64,000 bases of DNA, from NCBI RefSeq assembly GCF_008831285.2, contig NC_045141.1, positions 20,952,848 to 21,016,847 of the forward strand, in the 5' to 3' direction. Below are positions 1 to 12,009 of the stretch, one piece after another. Origin of the DNA: Nymphaea colorata. Lineage: Eukaryota; Streptophyta; Magnoliopsida; Nymphaeales; Nymphaeaceae. The translations under genes and the position numbers were made by a program. The notes beneath the pieces were generated by a model, which was not told where the DNA came from, ran no database searches, and saw only the letters and a list, made by a program, of their open reading frames with translations. The first letter of the stretch is position 1. Each line of letters starts with the position of its first letter.

Positions 1-2073
1 TAAACTGCAAGGAAAAATAGGCAAAATATCCTAAAGAAGTAAAATCCGAGCCATGAAGAATCTTTTGATATTTACAAAATTGTTTTTTCTCGGTCTGTTG
101 TGTTAAGAATGTGAACGATATAAAACTAAAAGGGCGACGATATCAGATAACTGGCTTTTTGAAAAATATCATCTTTTCATCGACATCGTATTGGCCATCA
201 AACATTGCATGAGGAAATCATGACGGCTTCAGAAATATGCGAACTTCCTTGATGAGAAGAATTTGAAATTCTGTTGCCATGATCTTTCTTCCCATGCTTC
301 GATATAGCTTGCACCTGCAATATGGTAACAACCTGACTCAGGCTGGTTCGTCGTCGTCAAATTCCAAGAGGGTTTGCTAAAAATTGCCGAAATTTTTGCT
401 GCTTAAGTTTCTCCAAAGGTAATTAAGATCTAATTTAACATATAGGTAAAGTATATCTTGACTTTTCACTTGCTACAAAACGGGCCCAAAAAATCACGCT
501 ATTTTATCTGCCATGACAAATAAAGCCGACTTTCCAGAACATGCCGAAAGTTGGAACATATGGACTTCATTTACTCAATTAGAACACATCTTACCTTCCG
601 AAGCAAACATGACATCCTCCATTCTTCGGGTTACTTTTGTATTCAGGCAACCATTCTGGTAGACACTTACTGGATCAGATGCACTGACATCCTTCAAGCC
701 CGTTTAAGCCCTTGGCATTATAGGGTCAAATAAGGTTTTCTAAAATTGATCTCTCTGCTTTGGTGTAAAGGAGATTAGAGAAGAATGAAAAGGATGCCAA
801 AGTCCGGCGTTATCTATGAAAAGCTGAACTAATCAATGTTAAATCAAGTTAAGAAACTAGTAACCAACAATCACAAAAGTTAATGGAGTCTGAATTTTCA
901 AGGAATATAATTAAGAATCACAGGATACATTCTTTATTATGACAATGTGGCTCATCAAATTTTATTCTGTGAGTTGGCAATAATTTTTCTATATTAAAAA
1001 ATAAAGCCACAAAAAGTCGCCATTCAAACAATCGCATCGAGTTGTTTGAGAGCAGCAATATCTACTTTTGCAGGTCTTCTACTACAACCACAGGTCTATA
1101 TTTCCTTTTTACTGCATTAGACACAATAAATGTTTTGCGTAGTAGCATTTTTAACAAACGTACTTTTTCCACGTGAACTAAAAATAATAGTTTACTTGAG
1201 TGTTCTGGCTAAAGTATAGATATCAAAACTTCTATACAAGGAAAACTTAGTTTGACTAAAAATTATTGACCAAAAAACCATCTCCTCGATCAATTCCAGG
1301 ATTACTATATCTACGTGTGATCCGTTTGTATGACCACCCAAGCTTAGTGGCATCATGTCTATGCCAAAATGAACAGAGTCATATGAAACGATACCAATGC
1401 TGCCCATACCTGTTAAGAAGGGCAGCGAGTGAAAAAATACTGCCGTCTCAGCCAAGAGGAGCAGGTCAAGATGTGTAACGGTGGCGAAGAAATGATGCCA
1501 TATTTTGCAGTTTGCCCTTTTTAATGCACTGACGGCAGAACAAGGTACGTCGATGGAGGCGAAACCCCCTGGGCAAGAGGCCATGTAGCTAGTGCATACA
1601 CTTCCTTGCACCTTTTTCGTATAGTTTATATGCCGATATTCCAGAGAGTGAAAAATACCAAAACATTTAAATATCGCAAGTATGTTGCCCAGCAGACGAT
1701 TTCACAGTATGCCCTATTGCATTGAAATTGCTCACGTTCATCGACCTCGCCGTTGGCCCACGAAGGGAATAGCTGCTACTGCCTCTTTGTCAAATCTGAG
1801 TAGCAAAATATTTATGAGAGTTTGAGAGAGAGAGAGGAGAGAATTCTATCTCGATAATATACTACCCAACCAATCAAACACCTTTGTGCTCATTGCGCTT
1901 ATAAGAAAAAAGTTCAATTGTCGAGAGACTCTCAACAATGGGTGGCTGCTTGTCAAGATTTAATCTTCACCGACCTACCATCCATACCGGTCAAACAATC
2001 AAGTCTACATCTTTCTTCAACGAATGCTTACAATTAAACAGTTACAAAAAAAAAAGAGTGGGGGGGGGAGGGG

Positions 2074-2115
<42 letters not shown>

Positions 2116-2390
2116 CACTTATCGGGATTATCACAATAACGGGTGGTTAAGATCTAATCTCTTATATAGATAAGGAACTCATGATTCCACACTAGGATGA
2201 ATCTCCAACTCGAACAGGGGCACAAACACCACAATCTTTTATAAAAGCCCTATAAAGCAGGAAGTATACACATAAATACATGCACATTTATTTCCACAGG
2301 GGTCTACCTAGGCCCTGCCACCAACATTAAAAGTAATAAAGCAATATTTATAGTATAACAACATACCAACTGAACTTCATGCCCTTAGGG
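1..2390. other. Intergenic, no gene recognised; GA microsatellite
   Basis: I see no convincing gene. The longest open stretch is a minus-strand frame at 1192-1611, which has no recognisable domain and no clear splice context. A G-run followed by a GA dinucleotide microsatellite lies at about 2060-2110. The last part of the stretch is probably the 3' untranslated and downstream region of the kinase gene that ends at 2391. Confidence 0.5.
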
Positions 2391-5300
2391 TCATCCTGCG
2401 ACCTTCCTGGGATATGTCCTACCAACATGCGCAGGAATTCCATGAGCCCGACTGAATGAATCCGGTTGGCTATGCCATCCACCAGCCTTCATAGGAGGCC
2501 TTACTGCACTCCCATGATGCTTCTCAGCACGAATTGGTGGTTCGCTCTGCTTATTAGCTCCCCGTGTTGCAGCATCAGAGGCACGCGCAGTCCCATAGGT
2601 GCCAACGGAAGCTGCAAGGGAAAAGAAAGTGTCAACGACGATGCAGGCATTGAGGCCTATACAGGCATGCTGCTATAGCAAACCAGATAAATTTCTTTTT
2701 ATAGACTCGAAGCAACCATAAGGGCCCAATCAGCTTAATGTCACAGCAGTGTCAGTCTAATGCTCTTATTCTCATTCAAACAGCTAGATATGTAACCTGA
2801 AGGATTAAGTTCAACCAGCCAAAAAGATTCAAAAATTATCACCGTCCAGTCTCCAGCAGATAATGAACCTCATTTCTAAAGAGGACATTTTACCTTCAAG
2901 AAAGGCTCCTTATGAGCTATACACTGATTTGATGAAAATGGAAGTTGCTGGTCTGAAACCATATCACTCTACAAGTATGCATGTTAGCCACAGCCTATAA
3001 AAATAGGATACATAGGATCTCCAACCTCACATTCTTTGCACAGGCTTATATCAAATTAACTAGTAGTTCCATCATTGAACAAGACTTTTGCCAACAAGCA
3101 AAGAGCACCAATGAAACAATTTTGACTTTATTTCTCAGTGAACAACTTGGATTACAGCTATGCACAATCTGGTTGACTCCAATTTTGCCATCAGTCGCTT
3201 TTCATCTTGTGACTGGTTTCACTTTCAGACTCTTTTTATGATAGATGAATGCAAGTGACCAAGATCCAACCATATGAAGAGGTAAAGGAAAGTTCACTCG
3301 AACAAATAAATTACCCTAAATGGCACATAGAAGCCAGAATTTCCAACTTGGGAACATAAGATGTCACTTTATTTGCTGGTCAGGAAGCTGATTACGAGAA
3401 TAGCATGTTATTTCCAGCATGGTATTCCAGGTGTTCCATCTTTCACCGTGGAAAGCTTGGAATGAAACAGAATGCTCCAAAACAGAGCGTAAGCAAACAT
3501 AGCAAGATGAGAACCCGTACCCTTAACTGGGCTGTTTCTCACAGGAGGCCTGTATCTTGGCTGTCTAGGCACATTTTTGCTCTTCTCGATCTTATTATTA
3601 TCCTGAAAAACCAGAACTTAATGGCCAGTGATGGACTCAAAATTAAAATACAAAAGCAGAGGAACAAATTCCTCACCTGGTTATCTATTTCCAATTTTCG
3701 CTGGACTCCTGTAGAATTAGATAACAACAAAAAATTATTTTTCATAGGACATGGAAAAAAATCAAGCGACAAATTCTCAAGGTCAATTACCTGAATTCAA
3801 AGAGGCATGTGCCTTGGCAGGAGAAAAGTTGCTTCTAGACTTTGATCCAGACAGATTTTCAACCACTTTCCTGAAGTTCCTTTGCTCTAAGGTACCTCTT
3901 ACACCAACTATTGCACCATTTAATTGACTTTTAAAATCAATAACGTAAGAAACACATAGATTCCCACACAAAGACACCAACACACCCATGTAGCATGTAT
4001 TTGTGCTTGGATGTGTGTGTGTGTGTGTGTGCACATGCGTGTGACAGAGACAGAGATGCTCTCTTAATTTTCTTGCACAGAACAAAAGCAGAACATTTAC
4101 AAACCAGGAGGTGTTTTAGGCGCCGTTCCCTTTACCCGAAGTGAAGGAGGAATGTACACGCATGGCTGGGAAAAAATTGCTACAATCAGAACTACAAGCT
4201 TTATCATGCAATGACTTTCCAACTAGCTTAAGATGAAAGCATGATCAAAACCTGGAAGAAAGAATGCTCGAGCACCTCCACTGCTGTTGGCCGCTTCTTT
4301 GGGTCCCATGAACAAAGCAACTGAACAAAAAAGTCAATAACAAATTAGTGGAAATGCAATTAGCTTAGTCCATTTCTCATTTAAAATTTGACAACTACAA
4401 ATTCTACCTTGTATCAAGTGACTAAGGATCAACACAATTTTGAATTTTCTATCATGTACAGCAGTGTTGGATATATTGTATGATATGTATTATATCTTTT
4501 GATATGGTTGATATGTTTATAACTTTATACCCATATTGCACCGTACCATACAATGCAGTGCGATATAGCCCATATGGCACAATACATATTGATATGGTGG
4601 ATATGTTTGTACCCATATTGCACCATACCATAACATGCGGTGCAATATAGCCCATATCGCACAATACAAGTTCCGCAGAACAGGAAGGATAGCTGAGATG
4701 TGATTTCAGGTTTTCAGTTTTAAAAATCCCATCACACCAGTATTGTTAAAATATGGCTCAATTGGCCCAATGAATGGAATCAGCCCCTTCGTGATTCAAT
4801 GTAGGGGCTAAAAATTCTCAAGTGGCAACTTTGTGTTCGGACATGTAAAGGTTTTCCTTTTCTTTTTTTTATTTAAATTCTTTTCCAATTTCTCTCTCTC
4901 TCTCTCTCTCTCTTTAAGGCTAGTTCAAGAACAATCGGAAACAGAGAATCAATCGTGTTCTAATGGAAATGGAGAGAGAGAGAGAGATTCTTTTCAGCTG
5001 TTTCTTTTCCTTTTTTACAAAAAATGAAAAAACATATTTTATTGTTTGACAAAAGCTTTGCTCCAGCTTATGGGCAAAACCTGTAGATGTTAAGCAAGAC
5101 TGCAAGATTTGTAATATTTTTTCCGTTTTTTATTCAGATATTATTTCTAAGGTATTATTATTATATTAAATTACTGCTTTGACTATTTTAAACGACCATT
5201 ATTATAGTTATCTAAAGTTTTGTGTTTTAAAGTATTAACGACATTTTTTAATCGCTTTGATCCACAAAATGATTTTGATTCTGATTTGATTTAACCAATT

Positions 5301-8300
5301 CACTAAATCACAAGTTTTATGATTCAATTCAGCAAACAGTTTTGACAACAGTGTTTAATACCTGACTTGTAGACATTCTTAGGAGTTGAGTGGGAGAGAG
5401 ATCTTGTCACTTTTAGGGAGAAAATGTCAATTTGAAATTAGATTTGCATGCGGGACATCCAAGTTAAGAAAGAAGGTTTTCCAAGGTTTTAAAAGGTTTA
5501 CTGACATAGATTCAATATCATAATCTTTTTTACTTTAGCAGCAAAGAACACAATCAATTGACAATCTCAAAGAGAATATGTTTCACTGCACCATTGAAAT
5601 CCAACAGATCTTTAGGGGTCATTTGGTAATAATAACATTTTGTTACTGTTTTCATGAATCTATACTAAATATTAGGACCGAGTCATAGTACACTGTAACA
5701 TAGTGTTCTATGAACCCATTCCGATCTTTGAGGCAGATTCATGGAATAATAACAAGTTGTTCCCATCACCGAACAGTCCCTAAAGTGCTTGATGCCTAAA
5801 ATAAGTTTATTGCATCAACCTGGCGAGCGTTCAGCTATAACTTGTAAATGAAAACCCATATCCCAAACCGAGATGAGTGCAAGAATAAGAAGATAGATAA
5901 AGTCTTCCAAATGTCACTTACAGAAATTAGATTGATCGCTTCCTCACTTACTGAAGGTATTAGAGCAGAAAGATTAGCACTTGGAAACTGTTGCAAACCA
6001 GGAAGAAGAAAAACATCAACACACTGCATACATGATTGAAAATAAAATGGAAGAAAAGAAAATTATATGCTATAAACATAATCCAAATATAATAAAACAA
6101 AATGCAAAACAAAACAGTAAGAAAAATATCCATTAACATTACATCCTCATTATAACAGTAAAAAAAGCATATTGTACATAATGAAATATAAGCCAAATTA
6201 CATCACATGGTATGAAGATGTGCCACGCCAAAATGTTTTACCAGATGGTGGAAAAATGAGAGAATTTCCTCAACCACTCAACTACTTCAAATTTCTAGTA
6301 TTGGCAAAAACACCAAGCTAATACCAAACTTACCAAAAGAAAATTTATACATCACTCAGAATCTCATCGAACCTCCAAGATTGAGGAAAATCTAACTGTT
6401 TAAATGTGATACTGGAATTGGTAAACAAATCCATCCACTAAATTCCTAGACATCTGAACAAATGCATCCACCGTATCACAAGGACACACAAGTCTTTCAA
6501 AAGAAAATTTCTTTAGATGGGTGCACTGTGCAAAACCAAATAGGAAAGCAAGGAAAGATATATTAGCACAAGGAATAACAGAATTAGCAAACAGACAATT
6601 AACCAGATCTTACCTGTGGAAACTGATAGTTCATTGAATCAGCAAGTCTTAATCCATCAGCCCAGGTGTCCTGATCAGGACTGCCTATCACACTGCATAT
6701 CTTGCATATTTCATCCGCTTCACTGTCAGAATTCACAAACATGGCTACAAGTATCAGGATAATGTATCCAGTAAGATCAACATCGATAGAATGAAATTAC
6801 CAGGCAGTACAGGAAAAATCCGAATATATTAAAACATTTGAAGAATGTCAACTTTACATAAGCAGCTGTCCAGGTTCTCGAGAAAATAATGGGCATTGGC
6901 CACCGAGCATGGTTACCATTATAAAATAGAAGGGTAATTCAATTTAGTTGTGCACGCATGATTCTATAAGTCCAAGTTTCACATTCATAGTTTACTCTAA
7001 AGTCTAAACCACATACACATGGTCAGGAGAAAAGTCATAAAATGCTTGTTTTTTTTTGCATAAAAATTTAGCATGTTTAATTGAAAAAGAAAATACACAA
7101 AGCTGAACAGAAAGCCTTAAAAAAACTACTAACAAACCAAAAACTAAGCATCTGAGGGCACTGACAGCATCGAATGTCAAACACAGATATAGCTGACATG
7201 TAGACCTGTCCAACTAATATTGGAAGTAAATGTATGCAAATATGCCACTTCATAAGAAATCTTATCTACTTGTCATAATGAGGTCGACAAAAATGCCAAA
7301 ATGAAAGAAAGAAGGCTGCACTTATTCAGAAATATGAAGACAAGCTCATGTATGCTTGACAATCTACTGAACTGCTCAACTAACTATTACACCCTCTACA
7401 GTTTTCTCACTAGGCATACCTCGAACCAGGAAAAAGAGGATGAAGGGTAAATAGCTCCGCCATGATTGCCCCCATGGCCCACATATCTGGAAATGGGGGT
7501 ATAGGAAGATTCAAAGAATAGTCAGAGATACTATCGATTTATAAAAGCAACATCCTAATTTGATTAGACAGCAAACTCACCAACTGCAGCGTCATAAACA
7601 GGTGACTGAAGAAGAACCTCAGGAGCCCTATACCTGTAACAAGCTGTTAATGAGAACTAGAACAGACAAAATAATGACACCCTTGTTAAGGTAGATCTTA
7701 CCATCGAGTTGAAACATATTCTGTATATGGTGGCTTAGACAAGACTTCACGAGCAAGACCAAAATCTGCAATCTTGATTATATCTTTCGTAACCAAGAGA
7801 TTCTCTGCAAGCAAAATATGAAACGTTGAAACATCTTCTATTGAAACAAAAATGCAAGTCCACTTCCAGCCTTATAAATTTATCTGACAGTCCGATAGTA
7901 ACATCACTCTCACACATAATTCATTCGGATCATTATGCAAGCCTTTGCAACAGATGTTTAAGGCATTTCATGTGGATTTGTTGAAATAGAAAGATACAGC
8001 ACTGCTGAGAAACATCAGCAACTAGCTACATCACCATAACACATGCAGCCTACGTAGCCCAAATTTCTGGACAACACCTAGTTGGCACTGACAAGCTCAA
8101 AGAAAGATTGACTATCAAGATCACAAAATCAAAATGCAGGATGGCAAGTAATTTCCAAGATACCATATCTAAAAAACTAATGTTGTTGCTAAATTCTCCC
8201 TAAGTGGATATGTAGTATCCAAGCTTCAATGATAAGTGTAAAATAGATCATCCAAAGACCCGGAAAAATATGAGAAGGTCAAGAGGAGATGATGGTGTTA

Positions 8301-9233
8301 TTCCAGGCACTTCACCCAGATAGTGGACTGGACGGATCCAAATGTTAGCATTTACTGGAAAAATAAATTTGTACAATATAGTTGGACTTAACAACTATTA
8401 TTGCCACCTCAAATTAGAAGAAAAAAACATTCTGAAAGCAGATATTTAGCAATCAATCTGATTCACTTGTCACATTTAACAATCACGAAAAAAGTAATTC
8501 ACCTGGTTTCAGGTCTCTGTGAAAATACCCTTGTTGATGCATGTAAGCAAGAGCATGAAACACTTGGAAGCACCAATTTCGCACTTCGGCCTCTGAGAAA
8601 AGCTTGCCCCTATCTTTCATTAGCTGATACAGATTACAGTCCTAACAATAAAATTACAGTTACGTTACTGCATTTGAAGTTCTCCTCAATGACCGAGTGA
8701 AACTACAAAGCACAGAGCAATGACCACTACCATATACTCAAATACAAAGTAAAGAACATCCTTCTCCCTGATAACTTCCTTAAGCTTCACGATGTTGGGA
8801 TGGTTCATCTTTCTCAAGGACTGCCATTAGAAAAAACAAAAGAATATATATCTCAAGAAAAAAAGGATAAATAATTTATATGAAGACAAAAGCAACTTTA
8901 ATTACCTTAACTTCTCTAAGATTCATACACTCTTCCCACGAGTAATATTTCTTTTTCATTTTCTTGACTGCTACCTGTCACAGCCAATGCAAAACACTCA
9001 TATATATTGAACGGACAGATTATTAAAGAATCCATCAAACTTAAGGAACATACAATTTTGCCTGTTGGACGATGAATAGCTCTCCAAACAGTCCCAAAAG
9101 TTCCATCACCCACTTCCTTAATAAGTGTATACCTGCAGGATCAGCTACCAGAATGTGAATCTTCCATCACAAGAGTCAACCACAAAACGATTAAGTGCAA
9201 ACCAAAGTTCATTAAAATGACATACTTGTCCAT
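2391..9233 (-). CDS. MHK: MHK/MAK-type serine/threonine protein kinase, 16 exons
   Basis: Splicing by eye gives a 454-residue protein with every exon junction in phase. Exons on the minus strand: 9226-9233, 9054-9132, 8906-8974, 8731-8820, 8503-8641, 7702-7804, 7581-7633, 7420-7486, 6614-6722, 5922-5987, 4252-4320, 4105-4165, 3791-3907, 3677-3708, 3521-3602, 2391-2611. Visible kinase motifs are the glycine loop GDGTFGTVW (about residues 11-19), VAVKKMKKK with the catalytic lysine, HRDLKPEN, ADFGLAR, a TEY activation loop ([16 protein letters not shown]) and [13 protein letters not shown] near the end of the kinase domain. The tail after about residue 285 is basic and proline-rich. Order and motifs match the plant homologue of male-germ-cell-associated kinase (CMGC/RCK group), whose Arabidopsis member has a similar length. 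The start gives [16 protein letters not shown], as in the family. The role is presumably regulatory phosphorylation; substrates cannot be read from the sequence. Confidence 0.93.
4501..4670. repeat. Two diverged direct repeats inside an MHK intron
   Basis: Two adjacent copies, 4501-4590 and 4591-4670, begin with gatatggt(t/g)gatatgttt and carry the same blocks (ttgcaccgtaccata, atatagcccatat, gcacaatac). They lie in the large kinase intron between the exons at 4252-4320 and 5922-5987. They look like a local tandem duplication of about 80-90 bp. No function is apparent. Confidence 0.6.
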
Positions 9234-10373
9234 TGTGATATGTATGAAATACTGCAGACAGTAACCTCTACACCTCTGCCTTGCTTTTTTTTCAAGTGCT
9301 TCTGACTACCCTATAAATGACTTCAGCAACCCCAATGAATCTTCAAAGGAACTGATTTGACACAAAAGTCTTGTGGAGGAGCTTGTCAGAGGTGATGAAC
9401 ATCAACCATGATTTGCAACAAGGATCTTCAAGGTCTAAATAGCTTCCAAACGGTTAGATGATTGATTCACCAAAAGGACTCCAAGTCATTGCTAGAGGTT
9501 CAAAAAGAACGAATCTGATGTCCAAGCGCCTCTGACACACTTAGAAGTCTAATTTGGCAAATGAGACACCAAATCATTGTCGAAGGTTCAAAGAAATATG
9601 AACAAGCTTTCCAGGTGAATCCAGCTTCACTTTCAAGTATGACTTGCAAGAGGAAACCTACCAGAATCTAAATATTCTTTGATAAGCTTAAAAGCCTCAA
9701 CAAATGACAAGGCCTCCAACAAGGAAATCCCATTATGCAAATCTTTATTATGTATGTCCAGAAGTATTGAAAGGTGCAGCATCTTATGCCTTGCTTCCCA
9801 ACTGACCCAACAAGGAATTTTATGAACTAGGCTATGCCCAGCATGTATTCAACTGTGAGGAGGAGCACCAAATGTTAAGTGAACCTTCATCTAACCATGT
9901 CACGCTTAAGCAGCTCCTGTCATCCAACAATTCACTCCGGTCAAAAACAGACGAACATATATGTATTATATATATGAAATTTTGACTCAAAAAAAATAAT
10001 CACTACAATAGCATGCACCTATGATGTTTGCCACATAGGAACCACTGAGATCCTCCTTTGCTAATTTGCAGTCTTTAACCCTGGAAGTCAACGACAGCCA
10101 AGTTAAAGATCTAACTAGTCTATAAGCATACAATAAAATAAGACTAGGCTTTACCCCAGACAATCTGCTTGATGCACAACCCATCCAACTTCAGAATTGT
10201 ATGAGCAAGCAACTCATTGGCAGTACACTGTCAATACAAACAACAGGAACAGAAAAAAGAAAAAGGAAAGTCACAAATACCGTAAGAATCAATCTAAACA
10301 GGCCAACCACAAAACATGCATGTGTCCCGACCAACTTACTCAAAAAAAGAAAGAGGATATTCAACCAATAGTC
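9234..10373. other. Kinase 5' region; no gene seen
   Basis: This stretch lies between the kinase start codon and the stop of the small upstream gene. It should contain the kinase promoter and 5' leader (possibly with an untranslated exon) and the 3' end of the neighbour. I could not place a TATA box or leader intron with confidence. Confidence 0.4.
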
Positions 10374-11785
10374 TCAGATTGCATCAGGTCTTCCACTGTT
10401 CTCTTGCAGCTGCAGATGGCCTCTAAGTACAATTGACAAAAGCAAGTACAAGAAATCCAGCAAGGATGAGAAACCACCAACCAAGAACCTTGTTGAATGA
10501 TAAAAACCTATACTGGAAGTAGTTTGACCAAAAGCTACGTTGCTCCATATCTCGGTCAAATTAAGCAAAGTGCCAAGAAAAGAGGGTACAACCTGAAAAG
10601 GACCAGAATTAAAGCATTAAAAGAAATTATAAATCAGGAATACAAGATAAAAATGGAAACATGGCTATAAAGAGGACCAAATGAAAAAATTGTTTACCAA
10701 AAAAGGGGGAAATTAAAAAAATAAAAAAGAAGTCTCAAACTGAAAACCAATCTGCTAAGCTTAATATAATAAACTCAAATAGGATGAAGCAGCTGGTAAA
10801 AATATAAGTCTTTCCCCTGCGAATGGTGACACTTAAACTGGATTGACATTTCAAGTCTGGAATTCCAAAAACACAACTCTATATCTGGGATGTTGCAGAC
10901 TCTGTGAGGGTAGTAGAACTAAAAGAACTACCACGAGACAGAAATAAAGTTGACCTGGATCAATCAAAGATTAATCATTAATGCCTCAAAGACATAAAGT
11001 CCAGTCAATGTGGAAAAAATTCTTTTACGATTGCAAAGGTTGGCAATAACAGGCTGGTCGTGAAATTCCATCATCAAACAGGGACATTGAAGTTGTTCCA
11101 TCTACGGAATAGTCTAGACCTTCAATAAAGGCCAAGAAATTTGCCAATAACGATAAACCAATCGAAGTATCTGATTGAGGAAAAGGTTCCAAAACGATCA
11201 GAATATGCTGTGGCAACCAGTTATTTGATCAAATTGGATGCTCCTAAATGACGATCGGCGGGTCACTCTGAGACGATAAAAACACTCGAAAGGGAAAAAA
11301 AGGAATAGGACAGCTAGGAAATCAGAAGAGAAATTCCTAGTAAAAGGAAGCAAAAAATTATTCACAAGTAACGTTGCCGAACAATATCGAAACGCCGGGA
11401 AACTTCTTAAACCATGAAAAAGCACCTTTCATACAAAAGCAAAAGAGATTACTAGAAGCCTCAAGTTTAAAGAAAATAATAGAAATAAACGAACATTCTA
11501 GAGTAAAACTGCAGAAGAACATTCAGTTCCAAGTCGACAGTGGATCAACAATCAGTCTCACTACATAGGCAAGATCTACATTTCAGATCAACCACATTAA
11601 CTAGAAATTCCATGGATCAAGAAAAAACTCAAAATTTCCAGGGCAATTTAATAAATTACATCCTCCCTAGGGCTCCCCACGATCGAACAATCCCAATAAC
11701 ACTCGCTGTAAAAAATTAACCGATTCGGAAGAAGTAACCAGAGAGAGAGGGAGAGAGAGAGAAGGACCTCGAGGGCTTCGGGCAT
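10374..11785 (-). CDS. Putative small membrane protein, two exons
   Basis: Exon 2 (10374-10592) follows a good acceptor (ccttttcag) and reads in one frame: VVPSFLGTLLNLTEIWSNV, then FGQTTSSIGFYHSTRF, then the hydrophobic FSSLLDFLYLLLSIVLRG, ending ENSGRPDAI and a stop. Exon 1 (11768-11785) would encode MPEALE and joins in phase 0, giving a 78-residue protein. Upstream on the same strand are a GC-rich leader and an ATATAAATA box at about 11993-12004, correctly placed for transcription starting near 11960. The weak point is the donor (gtcctt). I do not recognise the family. One hydrophobic segment is clear and the first half is moderately apolar. The alternative is that these are untranslated leader exons of the kinase gene. 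Confidence 0.42.
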
Positions 11786-11992
11786 GAGCTACCTCGGCCC
11801 CTACGGAAGGCAAACGCCAGAGGGATTCCTCAAGATTCTCTTGCTTCAGACAGGAAACCTCCTTCTCCGCCTACACCTCCGTCTCTCCGCCAAGGCAAGC
11901 ATCGAATTCCCTCCTCGGTTCTCCCCCTTTCTCTTCCACTCCCGCCTCGTGATTCCCTCCCCGTTTTCCCAGGTGACCACCCAAACGGCTGT

Positions 11993-12004
11993 ACCTATTT
12001 ATAT
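11993..12004 (-). promoter_or_regulatory. Probable TATA box of the small membrane-protein gene
   Basis: The minus strand reads ATATAAATAG, followed about 30 bases downstream by a purine-rich leader of roughly 170 bases and then the proposed ATG at 11785. The spacing fits a plant core promoter. Confidence 0.45.
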
Positions 12005-12009
12005 TTCCC

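Noticed and set aside
1192-1611. 139-codon minus-strand open frame
   Set aside because: No recognisable domain, odd composition, no splice or promoter context; the opposite strand is also partly open.
9987-10184. Minus-strand frame starting MGCASSR, resembling an N-myristoylated protein
   Set aside because: Only the first residues resemble such proteins; the rest is not conserved-looking and lies in the gap between two genes on the same strand.
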